Shown here: in pieces, positions 1 through 10,597 of the stretch
How positions within the stretch are numbered: the first letter of the stretch is position 1
Layout: each line of letters starts with the position of its first letter
NCBI RefSeq assembly: GCF_023016045.1
Contig: NZ_JALKAP010000007.1
Coordinates: forward strand, 62,001-126,000
Length of the DNA: 64,000 bases
Origin: Marinobacter sp. S6332
GTDB lineage: Bacteria; Pseudomonadota; Gammaproteobacteria; Pseudomonadales; Oleiphilaceae
Direction of reading: 5' to 3'
Made by a program: the position numbers and the translations under genes
Notes under the pieces: generated by a model
The model's database searches: none
What the model was told of the DNA's origin: nothing
The model's input: only the letters and a program-made list of their open reading frames with translations

Positions 1-10
1 ATCTGTTTTC

Positions 11-985
11 GTGGGTGAGGGACGTGATTTGACTAGAGTGCTTGGGTGGTTTTGTTTGTTAACAATCGTAGGGCTTTCGGGCTGTGATTCCGACAACAAT
101 TCCGGAAATGCAGATGCAGTAACGGGTGCTATAGTCAAGGAAATTGGCTTGGCTTCAGAGCAACCTTTTAGTGACATATCTCTTGCCCTCAAGCCTGCAC
201 AGTTAGACTGGGTTGGCCAAAAAATATTTCAGAACGAGTGCGCAGGCAAGTACGAGTGCCTTGTTCATTGGAATGAATCGGAGGCATTCCCTTCGCTGGG
301 TATTGGTCATTTTATCTGGTATCCGGAAGGGGTTAACGAGCGATTTGTTGAGAGCTTCCCTGCCCTTTATGAGTATATGGAGCAGCGCCAGCGCAACATT
401 CCTGAATGGTTGCGGGAGCTAGAGCCTTTTGATGCACCTTGGCCAGACCGGGCGACTTTCCTGAAAGTGGCGGATTCCCCCGAAATGGCGGAGCTAAGGG
501 AGTTTCTCGCAGGAACCCAGGGCGTTCAGGCGGAGTTTATATTTCGCCGGGCAAAGGAATCTCTGGTCAAAATAATTGATGCAGCGCCTGACGAGCGCCG
601 GGCTGATGTAAAAAGGTATTTGCAGACGTTGAGCCAGACCCCGGGCGGCGTTTACGCGATTATGGATTACGTGAACTTCAAGGGGGAGGGGCTATCTCCC
701 GAAGAACGCTACAACGGTGAAGGTTGGGGGTTGTTGCAGGTTTTGCTGGCTATACCTGTCAAGGTAACGAAGCCCCCCGGTACAGATGCTGTTGATTCAG
801 TGAAAGCAGCCCCGAGCATGTTGGAAGAGTTTCGTGAGGCGGCGGGTGATGTGCTTACGCGCCGCGCTCAAAACGCAGAAAATCCGGTTGAGCGGGATCG
901 CTGGTTGGCCGGCTGGCTAAAGCGCTTGGAAACCTACCGGGAGCCCGTAAATATGCGTTCAGTTCCGGGCGTATCCTCAAGCTGA
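11..985 (+). CDS. Conserved lipoprotein of unknown function
   Basis: I do not recognise a named family. The protein has 324 residues from a GTG at 11. It has a short hydrophobic N-terminal segment ending in a lipobox (LSGC, Cys about residue 25), so it is probably a lipid-anchored envelope protein. A TTG at 29 and a GTG at 38 are alternative starts that would give a more compact signal peptide, and the frame is open to the window edge, so the start is uncertain. The mature part is soluble, with a notable segment GIGHFIWYP near residues 98-106 after WNESEAFPSLG, and a second conserved-looking patch YNGEGWGLLQVL near residues 236-247. This glutamate-rich patch followed by GIGH recalls lysozyme-like folds, but that is only an impression. 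It converges on the channel gene, with 15 bases between the stop codons. Confidence 0.75.
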   Translation: MGEGRDLTRVLGWFCLLTIVGLSGCDSDNNSGNADAVTGAIVKEIGLASEQPFSDISLALKPAQLDWVGQKIFQNECAGKYECLVHWNESEAFPSLGIGHFIWYPEGVNERFVESFPALYEYMEQRQRNIPEWLRELEPFDAPWPDRATFLKVADSPEMAELREFLAGTQGVQAEFIFRRAKESLVKIIDAAPDERRADVKRYLQTLSQTPGGVYAIMDYVNFKGEGLSPEERYNGEGWGLLQVLLAIPVKVTKPPGTDAVDSVKAAPSMLEEFREAAGDVLTRRAQNAENPVERDRWLAGWLKRLETYREPVNMRSVPGVSSS

Positions 986-1000
986 TATGAATAGTCTGCC

Positions 1001-3691
1001 TTAGCCATTCTTCTGGGGTTCAGGCAGGGTGCGAACATGAATATCCCGCTGTGGGAAGGGGATATTTATACCAGCTTCCATCAACGCTCTTGTGATTGCT
1101 GCGTGTATTTCATGAGACAGCGGCATGATATCCAAAAGGTCTTTTACAAAAACCCGAACTTCGAAGTTGATGCTGCTATCCGCAAGCCCGACACAAAAGA
1201 CCTCGGCGGCGGGGTCATCCACAACCCGCTCGTTATCATGGGTAACCCGAGTGAGTATTTCTTGAACCTTGTCTATATCGGTACCATAGGCGACGCCGAC
1301 GCGAAGGACGACACGGGTGATTGGATCAGACAGTGTCCAGTTGGTAAGGTCTTGGGTTACAAAGGTTTTATTGGGAATGATTTGTTCTTTTCGATCCCAG
1401 TCTACCAGTGTTGTCGCTCGGATACGTATACGTGAAACCGTGCCGGTAATACCATCAATTGTGACCGTATCGCCAACCCGGATGGGCCGTTCAAATAATA
1501 GAATGATGCCCGACACAAAATTGGCCACGATTTCTTGTAACCCGAAGCCGAGCCCTACCCCGAGGGCCGCAACGAGCCACTGCAATTTTGACCATTGCAC
1601 TCCGATAACTCCAAGGCAGGTGATCACGCCAAGAAGCACAAGAACATAGGTGGTGATTGTGGTGATCGCGTAGCCAGAACCAGGCTCTAGATTCATCCGG
1701 CTTAGTATTGTGACTTCCAGAGTTCCGGGAAGATTCCTCGCAGCGAGAACCGTGCCAGTTGCTACCAGTATGGCGAGTAGAGCGTCGGCAAGAGTTATGG
1801 GTAAGGGATCGCCTCCTTTAAGGTCTGTGGCAATCGTCCACAGCGTAATCTCGTTAAACAGTTGCAATGCAGGTATAACGCTTGCCCAGAGAAATAACAG
1901 GCCGGTTACTGCCAATGCCGATATTATTATCCTAAGCAAAGAGGAGCTCTGTTGGCTGATATCCTTCAGGTTCATTTCTGGCATGTCCAGATTTGAGAGG
2001 GCTCCGTCTCCAATGGAGTCAGATGTCTCTCTGGCTTCTGCCAGTCTGCGCTCGGCCGCTCGCTGCTCCTTTAAGCGCTCAAGGGTGAGCCTGCGTTCGC
2101 GCACGGAAAGCGCGCGCAAGCCTATATAGTAGAGCAGTGCGTTAAAGGCTAGCCAGCAAATCGTGATGAACAGATTGCGCTCAAGTTGCAGGGCTGTGTA
2201 GTGGTAACCAATAAGTGATGCGGATGCCAGCACTAGAGGCGCCGCAACTGCAATAACATGCAAGAAAAGCAGAAAGCGCCCGTGGGATTTGTAGGCTCTT
2301 ACGGTCGTCATTATGCGCTGAGCAAAGACAGCGAGCGCGATGGAAACAAGAGTGAAGAGAAGCCTACCTAGGCTGTCATCAAATTTTGCGCCTTCCGGTG
2401 TTGAGCTGGCAGAGGTTGTGATAACCACAACGGGGATTACAAAGGCCATTAGCAGAGGTAATTCTCGTCGGATAACCAGCAGGGAGTTGGTGTTCCAGTG
2501 AAAGTGGCTTTCTCCCAGTCCCTGTTTGCGTGCAATATTACGGATGAAAGCGAGCAAAAACATGACAAAACTGGCTGCTGTGAAACCTTTCGAAAGTGCA
2601 GAGAAAAATTCGTTTCCTTCCATTAGCAGCAGTGCTGCCAGAGCGAAGGCCAGAACCCCCGGTAGTGCCAGAAGAATCGTGTTTACGAGCGCCAGAAGCG
2701 TAAATGCTGTTCTGTCATGGCCAACATTGCCGATATGACTGCTGTTGGTCAGTAGGTTGTTTGTGATGGCTCTGCGCCTAAATAGGAGCACGGCTAAGAG
2801 CAAAACTACCAATGCAATGCGAGTACCACGAGCACTCACTGACAGTGTAACCGCTTCGCTTAAAGCGCTATAGCGAAGCTGAGCAACAAACCATTTTGCA
2901 GACTGGTACAGCTCGCCCGCTGTATCTGCACTGATTGCCTTAGCGCTTGGCAACCAAAAAAGTCGTTGCTGCAGTAGCTCTTGATAGCTTTGTACTTGGT
3001 CCTGGAGTGTTGTCACCGTGCTGTAGTATTCATTGAGCACATTGATATGTTCGGTAACCGCTTTATGAAGCTCCCTCAACAGCACGGAGCGGCGGCTTCT
3101 CAGTTGCCCTCCGGTACCTTCATTTGGTTCTGCTATGGCTTCAAACTCTTCCAGCCTTAACTGCTCTTCCCGGGCTGTAGAAAGCTTGTTTTCTATTCCT
3201 TCAATCAAGTCGCTTGCAATGCTTTGCCTTTGCAAACGCTCCAGCCGCTGCTTTAAAAGTTCCGCGTAGTTGGCTGTTAGGTTAAGTCCTGCCTTTTCAA
3301 GCCTCAGCTCAAAGCTCTCGTATTCGTCCTGTAGCCGGGTCAGAATAGACTCGGCGTAGGTTAGCCGTCCTCGGCTTTCTCTAACTGCCGCCTGACGTTG
3401 TTCGAGCGAGGTCTGCAATGCCCGAACCTGCTCTTGTATGTCGGTATCAACGGTGTCTGGTAGTTTTATTTCCGGTGGGGTGTCTGTGCTGGCTTTCAGT
3501 TCTGGCTGAACGGCTGGGCGAGCTTCTTCCGGCTTTTCCTCCTTGTTGTCGCTTTGCTCCTGCACTTCACCTGATTGCTTGGCGGTGTCTCCAAATTCTT
3601 CGGCTTGCGCAGAAAGTGCCAGCATGCAGATTAGAAGCAAGCTGGTTAGGTAGGTTGCCAGAGCAGTATGGCGGGGCGGGCGCTGCTTCAT
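1001..3691 (-). CDS. Large mechanosensitive ion channel, MscK/MscM type
   Basis: Inner-membrane channel predicted to open under membrane tension and release solutes on hypo-osmotic shock. It has 896 residues from the ATG at 3691. A TTG three codons upstream is also in frame, but the GAGGA ribosome site is better spaced for the ATG. Visible parts in order: signal peptide ending SAQA near residue 31; an acidic linker; a long periplasmic coiled-coil region (about 85-260); roughly ten membrane segments between 285 and 680; then the MscS core, whose pore helix reads GVGLGFGLQEIVANFVSG and is followed by LLFERPIRVGD and a soluble beta/cage domain. The multi-helix N-terminal half distinguishes it from small MscS. 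MscK, MscM (YjeP) and YbdG-type relatives cannot be separated by eye, so no symbol is given. It sits downstream of lpxH on the same strand, 50 bases away. Confidence 0.9.
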   Translation of the reverse strand: MKQRPPRHTALATYLTSLLLICMLALSAQAEEFGDTAKQSGEVQEQSDNKEEKPEEARPAVQPELKASTDTPPEIKLPDTVDTDIQEQVRALQTSLEQRQAAVRESRGRLTYAESILTRLQDEYESFELRLEKAGLNLTANYAELLKQRLERLQRQSIASDLIEGIENKLSTAREEQLRLEEFEAIAEPNEGTGGQLRSRRSVLLRELHKAVTEHINVLNEYYSTVTTLQDQVQSYQELLQQRLFWLPSAKAISADTAGELYQSAKWFVAQLRYSALSEAVTLSVSARGTRIALVVLLLAVLLFRRRAITNNLLTNSSHIGNVGHDRTAFTLLALVNTILLALPGVLAFALAALLLMEGNEFFSALSKGFTAASFVMFLLAFIRNIARKQGLGESHFHWNTNSLLVIRRELPLLMAFVIPVVVITTSASSTPEGAKFDDSLGRLLFTLVSIALAVFAQRIMTTVRAYKSHGRFLLFLHVIAVAAPLVLASASLIGYHYTALQLERNLFITICWLAFNALLYYIGLRALSVRERRLTLERLKEQRAAERRLAEARETSDSIGDGALSNLDMPEMNLKDISQQSSSLLRIIISALAVTGLLFLWASVIPALQLFNEITLWTIATDLKGGDPLPITLADALLAILVATGTVLAARNLPGTLEVTILSRMNLEPGSGYAITTITTYVLVLLGVITCLGVIGVQWSKLQWLVAALGVGLGFGLQEIVANFVSGIILLFERPIRVGDTVTIDGITGTVSRIRIRATTLVDWDRKEQIIPNKTFVTQDLTNWTLSDPITRVVLRVGVAYGTDIDKVQEILTRVTHDNERVVDDPAAEVFCVGLADSSINFEVRVFVKDLLDIMPLSHEIHAAITRALMEAGINIPFPQRDIHVRTLPEPQKNG

Positions 3692-3741
3692 GTTTTGCAA
3701 TCCTCGTAGGTTGCGCCTCCGAACCTCTAAGCAGGCGGGTT

Positions 3742-4476
3742 TCAGAAACTTGAGATCGCGGCCTTTTTCAGCTCAGGCTCTTGCCCGGGGTTTGCCTCCA
3801 GCCACCAAACGTTTTTGTCCCAGTCCCCCAGAACAATCCGCTTAGCGGTTTCGCCGTTCACTTCTAAGCTGTGCACGGCTGGTCTATGGGTATGGCCATG
3901 AATCAATAGCGGCACATTGTACGACTCCATGGTGCGCACAACGTCCTCAGGCGTAACGTCCATAATGTCTTCTGCTTTGCCTTGGTTCGTTGCCATGCTC
4001 ATTTCCCGCAGCTGCCGTGCCATTTGCTGACGGTCTTCGAGGGGGCGGGCCAATAGCATTTTTTGCATCTGTGGATTACGTATTTTTGCGCGAAATTTTT
4101 GGTACTCCACATCGGCCGTGCAAAGGCTATCGCCATGCATGAGCAAGGAAGGTGTGCCGTATAAATCGATATGCGTGGGATCGTCCAACAAGGTGGCGCC
4201 CGCTCGAGCACAGAAATCCTCGCCCAGCAGAAAATCCCGGTTACCATGCATTAGAAATATGTCCGTGCCGCTGTCGCTCACAGCACGCAGTGCTTCCGCA
4301 GCTTGGTCTTGCAGCGGGGTGCGCTCATCGTCTCCGATCCAGGCTTCAAAGAAATCGCCAAGTATGTATAGCTGCTCGGCACCTTGAGCCTTGCTCTCAA
4401 GAAATTTAAGAAACGCCCCGGTGATGTCGGGGCGTGACTCTTCCATATGTAGATCGGAAATAAACAGCGTGGTCAC
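3742..4476 (-). CDS. lpxH: UDP-2,3-diacylglucosamine pyrophosphatase
   Basis: Cleaves UDP-2,3-diacylglucosamine to lipid X and UMP in the lipid A pathway, as a peripheral inner-membrane metallophosphoesterase. The 244-residue length fits the family (about 240). The calcineurin-like metal motifs are all present: SDLH at residues 7-10, [11 protein letters not shown] near 40-50, GNRDF near 79-83, MHGD and a C-terminal HGHTHRP. The start is a GTG that overlaps the ppiB stop as GTGA, so the two genes are translationally coupled. The same ppiB-lpxH pairing occurs in Pseudomonas and other gammaproteobacteria. Confidence 0.95.
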   Translation of the reverse strand: MTTLFISDLHMEESRPDITGAFLKFLESKAQGAEQLYILGDFFEAWIGDDERTPLQDQAAEALRAVSDSGTDIFLMHGNRDFLLGEDFCARAGATLLDDPTHIDLYGTPSLLMHGDSLCTADVEYQKFRAKIRNPQMQKMLLARPLEDRQQMARQLREMSMATNQGKAEDIMDVTPEDVVRTMESYNVPLLIHGHTHRPAVHSLEVNGETAKRIVLGDWDKNVWWLEANPGQEPELKKAAISSF

Positions 4477-4982
4477 GCCGCGCCTCCGTCCTCTACAACA
4501 CTGGCTTTCTCAATCACTACGTCTTCGTAGGGTACATCTTGATGACCCGCGTTCATGGTTGTGCGCACGGCCCGGATGGCGTTAACCGTTTCCATGCCTT
4601 CTACGACCTTGCCGAACACGCAGTAGCCCCAGCCTTCTGCATTTTTTGCGGTGTGATCCAGAAATCCATTGTTCTCTACGTTAATAAAGAACTGCGCCGA
4701 GGCGGAGTGAGGGTCCATGGTGCGCGCCATGGCAACGGTGCCTTTCATATTGCTCAGGCCGTTATCGGCTTCGTTCTTGATTGGCTCACGGGTTTTGCGT
4801 GCAGTCATACCGGGCTCAAAGCCACCGCCCTGAATCATAAAATTGCTAATAACCCGGTGGAAAATTAGGCCGTCATAAAATCCGTCACGGACATACTGCT
4901 CAAAATTTTTGGCGGTTTCGGGTGCTTTTTCGTAGTCCAGTTCGAGCTTGATATCGCCGTGATTGGTTGTCAGCAGAATCAT
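4473..4982 (-). CDS. ppiB: Cytoplasmic peptidyl-prolyl cis-trans isomerase, cyclophilin type
   Basis: Speeds proline isomerisation during protein folding. It has 169 residues with no signal peptide, so it is the cytoplasmic (PpiB) rather than the periplasmic (PpiA) form. Cyclophilin hallmarks are visible: [13 protein letters not shown] near residues 41-53 with the catalytic Arg, and [13 protein letters not shown] near residues 93-105. It is the first gene of the ppiB-lpxH pair and is transcribed away from glnS. The stop overlaps the lpxH start by four bases. Confidence 0.95.
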   Translation of the reverse strand: MILLTTNHGDIKLELDYEKAPETAKNFEQYVRDGFYDGLIFHRVISNFMIQGGGFEPGMTARKTREPIKNEADNGLSNMKGTVAMARTMDPHSASAQFFINVENNGFLDHTAKNAEGWGYCVFGKVVEGMETVNAIRAVRTTMNAGHQDVPYEDVVIEKASVVEDGGAA

Positions 4983-5075
4983 CAGGGTTTCCTGTTCGTA
5001 GGGTTAGAATCGGTTAAAGCCGGTATTGTACTCAAGAGTTTCCGGTGATGCATGAGTCCGGCCCGAATTTGTGAG

Positions 5076-5081
5076 TATAAT
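5076..5081 (+). promoter_or_regulatory. Candidate -10 element of the glnS promoter
   Basis: A perfect TATAAT lies 37 bases upstream of the glnS start in the ppiB/glnS divergent region. The hexamer 17 bases upstream (TGAGTC) is a poor -35 and there is no TGn extension, so this is only a candidate. Confidence 0.35.
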
Positions 5082-5118
5082 AGCCGGTTTACGACCCACT
5101 TCTTTTAACAGAGATTGT

Positions 5119-6789
5119 ATGAGCGCCGAGCCGAAGAAAGCCCATAACTTTATTCAGAGCCTGATTGAAGACGCCGTTACCAAAGGCGAGCATACCGGTC
5201 AGGTTGTAACCCGCTTCCCGCCTGAGCCCAATGGTTACTTGCACGTTGGCCATGCGAAATCCATCTGCCTTAACTTTGGTATTGCCCAGACGTTTTCCGG
5301 TATATGCAATCTGCGGTTTGACGACACCAATCCGGAGAAGGAGAGTCAGGAGTATATCGATGCCATCAAGCAAGACGTTGAATGGCTGGGTTATACCTGG
5401 AACGGCGATGTACGTTATGCCTCCGATTATTTTGATTCTATCTATTACTTTGCCGAGGAATTGATTGAAAAGGGCAAGGCCTACGTGTGCGCACTGTCTG
5501 CGGAAGAAATGGCGGAGTACCGTGGCTCCCTAACAGAGCCGGGCAAAAATAGCCCATACCGCGATCGCCCTGTTGAGGAAAGCCTGAAACTTTTCCGCGA
5601 CATGCGTGACGGAAAATTCCAAAATGGCGAGCTGGTGTTGCGGGCGAAAATTGATATGGCGTCCCCCAACATTAATATGCGCGACCCCATTCTTTACCGC
5701 ATTCGCTATGCCGAACATCACCAGACGGGCGATAAGTGGTGCATCTACCCGATGTACGATTTCACCCACCCCATTTCCGATGCCATGGAGGGAATTACCC
5801 ACTCCCTGTGCACACTGGAGTTTGAAGACCATCGCCCTCTTTATGATTGGGTGCTGGAAAATATTACCGCTCCTTGCCAGCCGAGGCAGATAGAGTTTGC
5901 CCGCCTGAACCTGAACTACACCATCACCAGTAAGCGTAAACTCAAGCGTCTGGTGGATGAGCGTTTGGTTGATGGCTGGAACGACCCGCGCATGCCCACC
6001 ATTTCCGGTATGCGCCGCCGGGGCTACACGCCAGAATCCCTGCGTACCTTCTGCGACATGATAGGCGTTAACAAGGCTGGCGGCACTGTGGATATGGGTA
6101 TGCTGGAATTCGCTATTCGGGAAGACCTGAACACTCGGTCTCCCCGCGCCATGTGCGTGATGCGCCCGTTAAAAGTGACACTCACCAACTACCCGGCTGG
6201 CAAGTCAGAAACCCTCAGCTTGCCGGTTCACCCGCAGAACCCGGATATGGGTCAGCGGGAAGTGGTCTGGAGCCAGACTCTGTTTATCGACAGGGAAGAC
6301 TTTGTTGAAGAAGCTCCGCGTAAATGGAAGCGTTTGGCGCCGGATCAGGCGGTTCGCCTACGCGGTGGCTATGTGATGACCTGCAAGGAAGTGGTTCGGG
6401 ACGCCACTGGTGAGATTGTGGAGCTGCGTTGCGAATACGATCCGGCTACTCTCGGTGTGAATCCAGAGGGTTATAAGCCGAATGGTGTTATCCATTGGGT
6501 ATCCGAAAGCAACAGTGTGGATTGCGATATCAACCTTTACGATCGCCTGTTCAACCACGAATCACCGGACAGTGATAAGGAAGGCGATTTTCTGGATCAT
6601 GTAAATCCAGAGTCACTGGTAGTGCTCAAGGGAGCGAGGGCAGAGCAGAATTTGGCCACGCCGCTTACAGATCTGCCGTACCAGTTCGAACGCGAAGGGT
6701 ACTTCTTTTGCGATCAAGAACTGACTGCCAAATCCGGTAAACCGGTATTCAATCGCACCGTTACCTTGCGGGATTCCTGGGGTAAGTAA
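5119..6789 (+). CDS. glnS: Glutaminyl-tRNA synthetase
   Basis: Charges tRNA-Gln with glutamine; class I synthetase of the cytoplasm. It has 556 residues from the ATG at 5119, matching the 550-560 residues usual for bacterial GlnRS. The frame can be extended upstream to 5071, but that would run into the promoter -10, so the internal ATG with its GAGA ribosome site is preferred. The [12 protein letters not shown] signature (HIGH-type, residues 34-45) is clear, and TSKRKLK near residue 270 is the KMSKS-type loop. The acceptor-binding insertion and the C-terminal beta-barrel anticodon domains follow. It is directly followed by cysS, 24 bases away. Confidence 0.97.
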   Translation: MSAEPKKAHNFIQSLIEDAVTKGEHTGQVVTRFPPEPNGYLHVGHAKSICLNFGIAQTFSGICNLRFDDTNPEKESQEYIDAIKQDVEWLGYTWNGDVRYASDYFDSIYYFAEELIEKGKAYVCALSAEEMAEYRGSLTEPGKNSPYRDRPVEESLKLFRDMRDGKFQNGELVLRAKIDMASPNINMRDPILYRIRYAEHHQTGDKWCIYPMYDFTHPISDAMEGITHSLCTLEFEDHRPLYDWVLENITAPCQPRQIEFARLNLNYTITSKRKLKRLVDERLVDGWNDPRMPTISGMRRRGYTPESLRTFCDMIGVNKAGGTVDMGMLEFAIREDLNTRSPRAMCVMRPLKVTLTNYPAGKSETLSLPVHPQNPDMGQREVVWSQTLFIDREDFVEEAPRKWKRLAPDQAVRLRGGYVMTCKEVVRDATGEIVELRCEYDPATLGVNPEGYKPNGVIHWVSESNSVDCDINLYDRLFNHESPDSDKEGDFLDHVNPESLVVLKGARAEQNLATPLTDLPYQFEREGYFFCDQELTAKSGKPVFNRTVTLRDSWGK

Positions 6790-6813
6790 GGGATAGCATT
6801 CTGGAGACCAGCT

Positions 6814-8202
6814 TTGATCAAAATTTATAATACGCTCACCCAGCAAAAAGAAACCTTCACGCCCATCGAGCCTGGCAAGGTTCGCATGTATATGTGCGGA
6901 ATGACGGTTTACGATTACTGCCACCTGGGCCACGCCCGGGTGCTGGTGGCGTTTGACGTGGTATCACGCTACTTGCGTAGCCGCGGGTACGATGTGACCT
7001 ATGTTCGCAATATCACCGATATTGACGACAAGATTCTTCGCAGAGCTGAGGAAAACGGCGAGCCGTTCACTGATTTGACCGAGCGCATGATTGACGCGAT
7101 GCATGAAGATGAAGCTAAACTCGGTGTGCTGCCACCTAGCAAAGAGCCCCGTGCTACGGATTACATCGCTGAGATGATTGCGATGATTAAAACTCTGATT
7201 GAGTCCGATCATGCCTACGTGGCTGATAACCGAGATGTGTATTTTTCCGTAGAATCTTTTGAAGATTACGGAAAACTCAGCAAGAAAAAACTCGAAGACC
7301 TGCTGGCAGGCGCGCGCATTGATGTTCAAGAAGCCAAGCGCAGCCCGGCGGATTTTGCGTTATGGAAGGCGGCCGATGAAGGCGAAGTAAGCTGGCCTTC
7401 GCCTTGGGGTAATGGTCGGCCTGGTTGGCATATTGAATGCTCTGCCATGTCGACACACTGTCTCGGTGATACCTTTGATATTCATGGTGGCGGGCCGGAT
7501 TTGATGTTTCCCCACCATGAAAACGAAATTGCCCAGTCCGAGTGCGCCACCGGGCACAGGTTTGTGAATACCTGGATGCACGCAGGCGCCATCCGAGTGA
7601 ATAAGGAAAAGATGTCCAAGTCCCTTGGCAACTTTTTCACCATACGGGAAATACTGGAAACCTATCCGCCCGAGGTCGTCCGCTTCTTTTTGGTTTCAAG
7701 TCATTACCGAAGTCAGGTCGACTATTCCGAAGACAACCTTGCGGAAGCGGGACGTTCTTTGGCCCGGCTTTACCATGCGTTGCGTGGCATAGAGCCGATG
7801 CGTTCAGAGGATGTGTCGGAGACAGAGCATGATCAGCGTTTTGTTGAGCTCATGAACGATGACTTCAATTGCCCGGGTGCCATCTCCGTTTTGCACGGGC
7901 TTGCCAATGACATAAATCAACACCGCCGTGAAGGTCGTGAAGATGAAGCAAGGCAAGCGGCGAGAGTATTGATCAGGCTTGGCGATATTCTTGGCATTTT
8001 GCAGCAAAATCCGGATGCGTTTTTTCAGGCGGATACCGGTGGTGAGCTGACCGCAGAAGACATTGAGGCGAAAATTCAGGCCCGAGCGGATGCCCGGAAA
8101 GCCAAAGACTTTGCTGGCGCTGATCGCATTCGTGATGAGCTCGCAGAGCAGGGCATTATTCTGGATGACTCCCGTGAGGGAACAAGTTGGCGGCGAAGCT
8201 AA
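6814..8202 (+). CDS. cysS: Cysteinyl-tRNA synthetase
   Basis: Charges tRNA-Cys; a monomeric class I synthetase with a catalytic zinc. It has 462 residues, essentially the E. coli length. The start is a TTG preceded by a CTGGAGA ribosome site. CGMTVYDYCHLGH (residues 28-40) carries the first zinc ligand (Cys28) and the HIGH motif. GWHIECS and HHENE supply the remaining zinc ligands, and KMSKSLGN near residue 268 is the KMSKS loop. The C-terminal helical anticodon-binding region is complete. Probably co-transcribed with glnS. Confidence 0.97.
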   Translation: MIKIYNTLTQQKETFTPIEPGKVRMYMCGMTVYDYCHLGHARVLVAFDVVSRYLRSRGYDVTYVRNITDIDDKILRRAEENGEPFTDLTERMIDAMHEDEAKLGVLPPSKEPRATDYIAEMIAMIKTLIESDHAYVADNRDVYFSVESFEDYGKLSKKKLEDLLAGARIDVQEAKRSPADFALWKAADEGEVSWPSPWGNGRPGWHIECSAMSTHCLGDTFDIHGGGPDLMFPHHENEIAQSECATGHRFVNTWMHAGAIRVNKEKMSKSLGNFFTIREILETYPPEVVRFFLVSSHYRSQVDYSEDNLAEAGRSLARLYHALRGIEPMRSEDVSETEHDQRFVELMNDDFNCPGAISVLHGLANDINQHRREGREDEARQAARVLIRLGDILGILQQNPDAFFQADTGGELTAEDIEAKIQARADARKAKDFAGADRIRDELAEQGIILDDSREGTSWRRS

Positions 8203-8235
8203 CGCCAATACCAAGGTCGTGTTGTGCTCGGGGAA

Positions 8236-8264
8236 ATGACCTTGTAAGGAAATTCCCGTATAAT
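8236..8264 (+). promoter_or_regulatory. Sigma-70 promoter of malate synthase
   Basis: ATGACC (8236-8241), a 17-base spacer and a perfect TATAAT (8259-8264), about 73 bases upstream of the glcB start. The leader contains a small inverted repeat, CCCGAC (8285-8290) with GTCGGG (8303-8308). It separates glcB transcription from the cysS operon. Confidence 0.6.
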
Positions 8265-8337
8265 GCGGCCTTCGATTTTTCGAGCCCGACTGCCAAATAG
8301 TTGTCGGGACAGGGCTAACCCACTGAGGCTAAAAACG

Positions 8338-10518
8338 ATGACAGAGCGCGTACAACTCGGCGGCATTCAAGTCGCAAAGAATTTGTATGACTTCGTTAAT
8401 AACGAAGCAATTCCGGGCACCGGACTGGATGCCGATAAATTCTGGGCGGAATTCGACAAGATCGTTAACGATCTGGCGCCCCGTAATCGTGAATTGCTGG
8501 CCAAACGTGAGTCCATCCAGAAACAAATGGATAGCTGGAATCGCGACCACAAGGGCCAGAAGCTGGATATGGCAGCCTACAAGAGCTTCTTGAAAGAAAT
8601 CGGCTATTTGGTCGACGAGCCAGCGGATTTCCGTATCTCTACGGCCAATGTTGATCCGGAAGTTGCCATCATGGCGGGGCCTCAGCTTGTGGTACCCATC
8701 ATGAATGCCCGTTTTGCGTTGAACGCGGCAAACGCCCGTTGGGGTAGTCTGTACGATGCACTTTACGGTACGGATGCCATTTCGGAAGAAGGTGGCGCAG
8801 AGAAAGGGCGCGGTTATAACCCGGTCCGTGGTGCCAAGGTTATTGAGTTTGCTCGTAACTTGCTGGATAACTCTGCACCTTTGGCTGCGGGCAGCCACAA
8901 AGATGCAGCTTTGTATCAGATTGCTGATGGCAAGCTGTCTGTCAAATTACAGAACGGTGACGTGACAGGTCTGAAAGATGAATCTGGTTTCGTGGGCTAC
9001 ACAGGAGCGGCTGATGCACCTACCGGTATCCTGCTGGTTAAAAACGGCATGCACTTCGAAATCCAGATCGACGCCAGCCACCCGATTGGCAAAGATGATG
9101 GCGCTCACGTCAAAGACGTACTGATGGAGTCTGCACTGACTACCATTATGGATTGTGAAGACTCGGTTGCCGCTGTGGATGCTGACGACAAAACTTTGGC
9201 CTACAGCAACTGGCTCGGCCTCATGAAGGGCGATCTGGAAGAAACCTTTGAGAAGGGTGGTGAGCGTCTGACCCGTAAAATGAATGCGGATCGCGAATAC
9301 ACTGCTGCCGATGGTAGTCAGATCAAATTGAAGGGTCGCAGCCTGATGTTTGTTCGCAACGTTGGTCACCTGATGACTAACCCGGCGATCTTGCTGAAAG
9401 ACGGTAGTGAAGTGCCAGAGGGTCTGATGGACGGCCTTATGACCTCGCTAATTGCCATTCATGATTTGAAGGGCAATAGCAAATTCCAGAACACCGCAAC
9501 CGGCTCTGTGTACATTGTTAAGCCTAAAATGCACGGCCCAGAAGAAGTGGCGTTTACCAATGAGTTTTTTGGTCGTGTTGAAGATGCCCTTGGTCTGCCG
9601 CGCTTTACCCTGAAAGTCGGCATTATGGACGAGGAGCGCCGCACCACCGTTAACCTGAAGGCTTGTATTCACGCTGCTAAGGACCGTGCAGTATTCATCA
9701 ATACTGGCTTCTTGGATCGTACCGGTGATGAAATGCATACTTCCATGGAGCTTGGTCCGTTCATTCGCAAAGGCGAAATGAAACAGGCGGCATGGATTGG
9801 CGCTTACGAGCAGTGGAATGTGGATATTGGTCTGGAAACCGGCTTCCGTGGCGTTGCCCAGATTGGTAAAGGTATGTGGGCCATGCCGGATTTAATGGCG
9901 GGAATGCTTGAGCAGAAAATTGGTCATCCGAAAGCAGGTGCCAATACGGCGTGGGTACCCTCGCCAACGGCGGCTACTCTGCATGCTACCCATTATCACC
10001 AAGTGTCTGTGGCCGATATTCAGAAAGATCTGGAAAGCCGCGTCCGCGCCAGTCTGGACGACATTCTCACCGTGCCGGTGATGGAAGATCCATCCAAGCT
10101 GACAGAAGCAGATATTCAGCAGGAGCTGGATAACAACGCTCAGGGTATCCTGGGTTACGTTGTGCGCTGGATTGATAGTGGTGTGGGTTGCTCCAAGGTG
10201 CCCGACATCAACGATATTGGCCTTATGGAAGATCGCGCAACCCTGCGTATTTCCTCACAGCATCTGGCTAACTGGCTGTACCACGGCATCTGCACCGAAG
10301 CGCAGGTTGAAGAAACAATGAAGCGAATGGCGCAGGTTGTGGATAAGCAGAATTCAAACGATCCAAGCTACCGGGCTATGGCGCCCAGCTTCGTTGACAG
10401 CGTTGCGTTTCAGGCTGCAATGGATTTGGTTTTGAAAGGTCGCGAGCAACCAAGTGGCTACACTGAGCCGCTGCTGCACGCTTATCGCCTCAAAGCGAAA
10501 GAGAAGTTTGGCCAGTAA
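8338..10518 (+). CDS. glcB: Malate synthase G
   Basis: Condenses glyoxylate with acetyl-CoA to malate, closing the glyoxylate shunt used for growth on acetate, fatty acids or glycolate. It has 726 residues, the size of the monomeric G isoform (E. coli 723) rather than the shorter AceB form. I chose the ATG at 8338; the frame opens earlier, at 8263, but that lies inside the promoter -10. Recognisable segments include [15 protein letters not shown] near residue 270, [19 protein letters not shown] sequence (written here [13 protein letters not shown]) near 335, and [12 protein letters not shown] near 430 in the TIM barrel, with the C-terminal helical plug intact. It has its own promoter and a strong terminator, so it is a single-gene unit. 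In Pseudomonas this gene is not between cysS and folD. Confidence 0.96.
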   Translation: MTERVQLGGIQVAKNLYDFVNNEAIPGTGLDADKFWAEFDKIVNDLAPRNRELLAKRESIQKQMDSWNRDHKGQKLDMAAYKSFLKEIGYLVDEPADFRISTANVDPEVAIMAGPQLVVPIMNARFALNAANARWGSLYDALYGTDAISEEGGAEKGRGYNPVRGAKVIEFARNLLDNSAPLAAGSHKDAALYQIADGKLSVKLQNGDVTGLKDESGFVGYTGAADAPTGILLVKNGMHFEIQIDASHPIGKDDGAHVKDVLMESALTTIMDCEDSVAAVDADDKTLAYSNWLGLMKGDLEETFEKGGERLTRKMNADREYTAADGSQIKLKGRSLMFVRNVGHLMTNPAILLKDGSEVPEGLMDGLMTSLIAIHDLKGNSKFQNTATGSVYIVKPKMHGPEEVAFTNEFFGRVEDALGLPRFTLKVGIMDEERRTTVNLKACIHAAKDRAVFINTGFLDRTGDEMHTSMELGPFIRKGEMKQAAWIGAYEQWNVDIGLETGFRGVAQIGKGMWAMPDLMAGMLEQKIGHPKAGANTAWVPSPTAATLHATHYHQVSVADIQKDLESRVRASLDDILTVPVMEDPSKLTEADIQQELDNNAQGILGYVVRWIDSGVGCSKVPDINDIGLMEDRATLRISSQHLANWLYHGICTEAQVEETMKRMAQVVDKQNSNDPSYRAMAPSFVDSVAFQAAMDLVLKGREQPSGYTEPLLHAYRLKAKEKFGQ

Positions 10519-10530
10519 TATTGGCTGACA

Positions 10531-10560
10531 CTAAAAAACCCGCTTCGGCGGGTTTTTTAG
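10531..10560. terminator. Bidirectional rho-independent terminator between glcB and folD
   Basis: Perfect stem CTAAAAAACCCGC / GCGGGTTTTTTAG around a TTCG tetraloop. The A and T tracts on either side let it serve both the plus-strand glcB and the convergent minus-strand folD. Confidence 0.9.
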
Positions 10561-10597
10561 TTTTTATCCAGGGGAGAAGGTTAAGGGTGCTGAATAA

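Noticed and set aside
8242..8264. TTGTAA with TATAAT as the glcB promoter
   Set aside because: The spacer would be only 11 bases; ATGACC at 8236 gives the correct 17.
8329..8898. Minus-strand open frame across the start of glcB
   Set aside because: Antisense to a conserved enzyme gene and its promoter; no plausible ribosome site or family.
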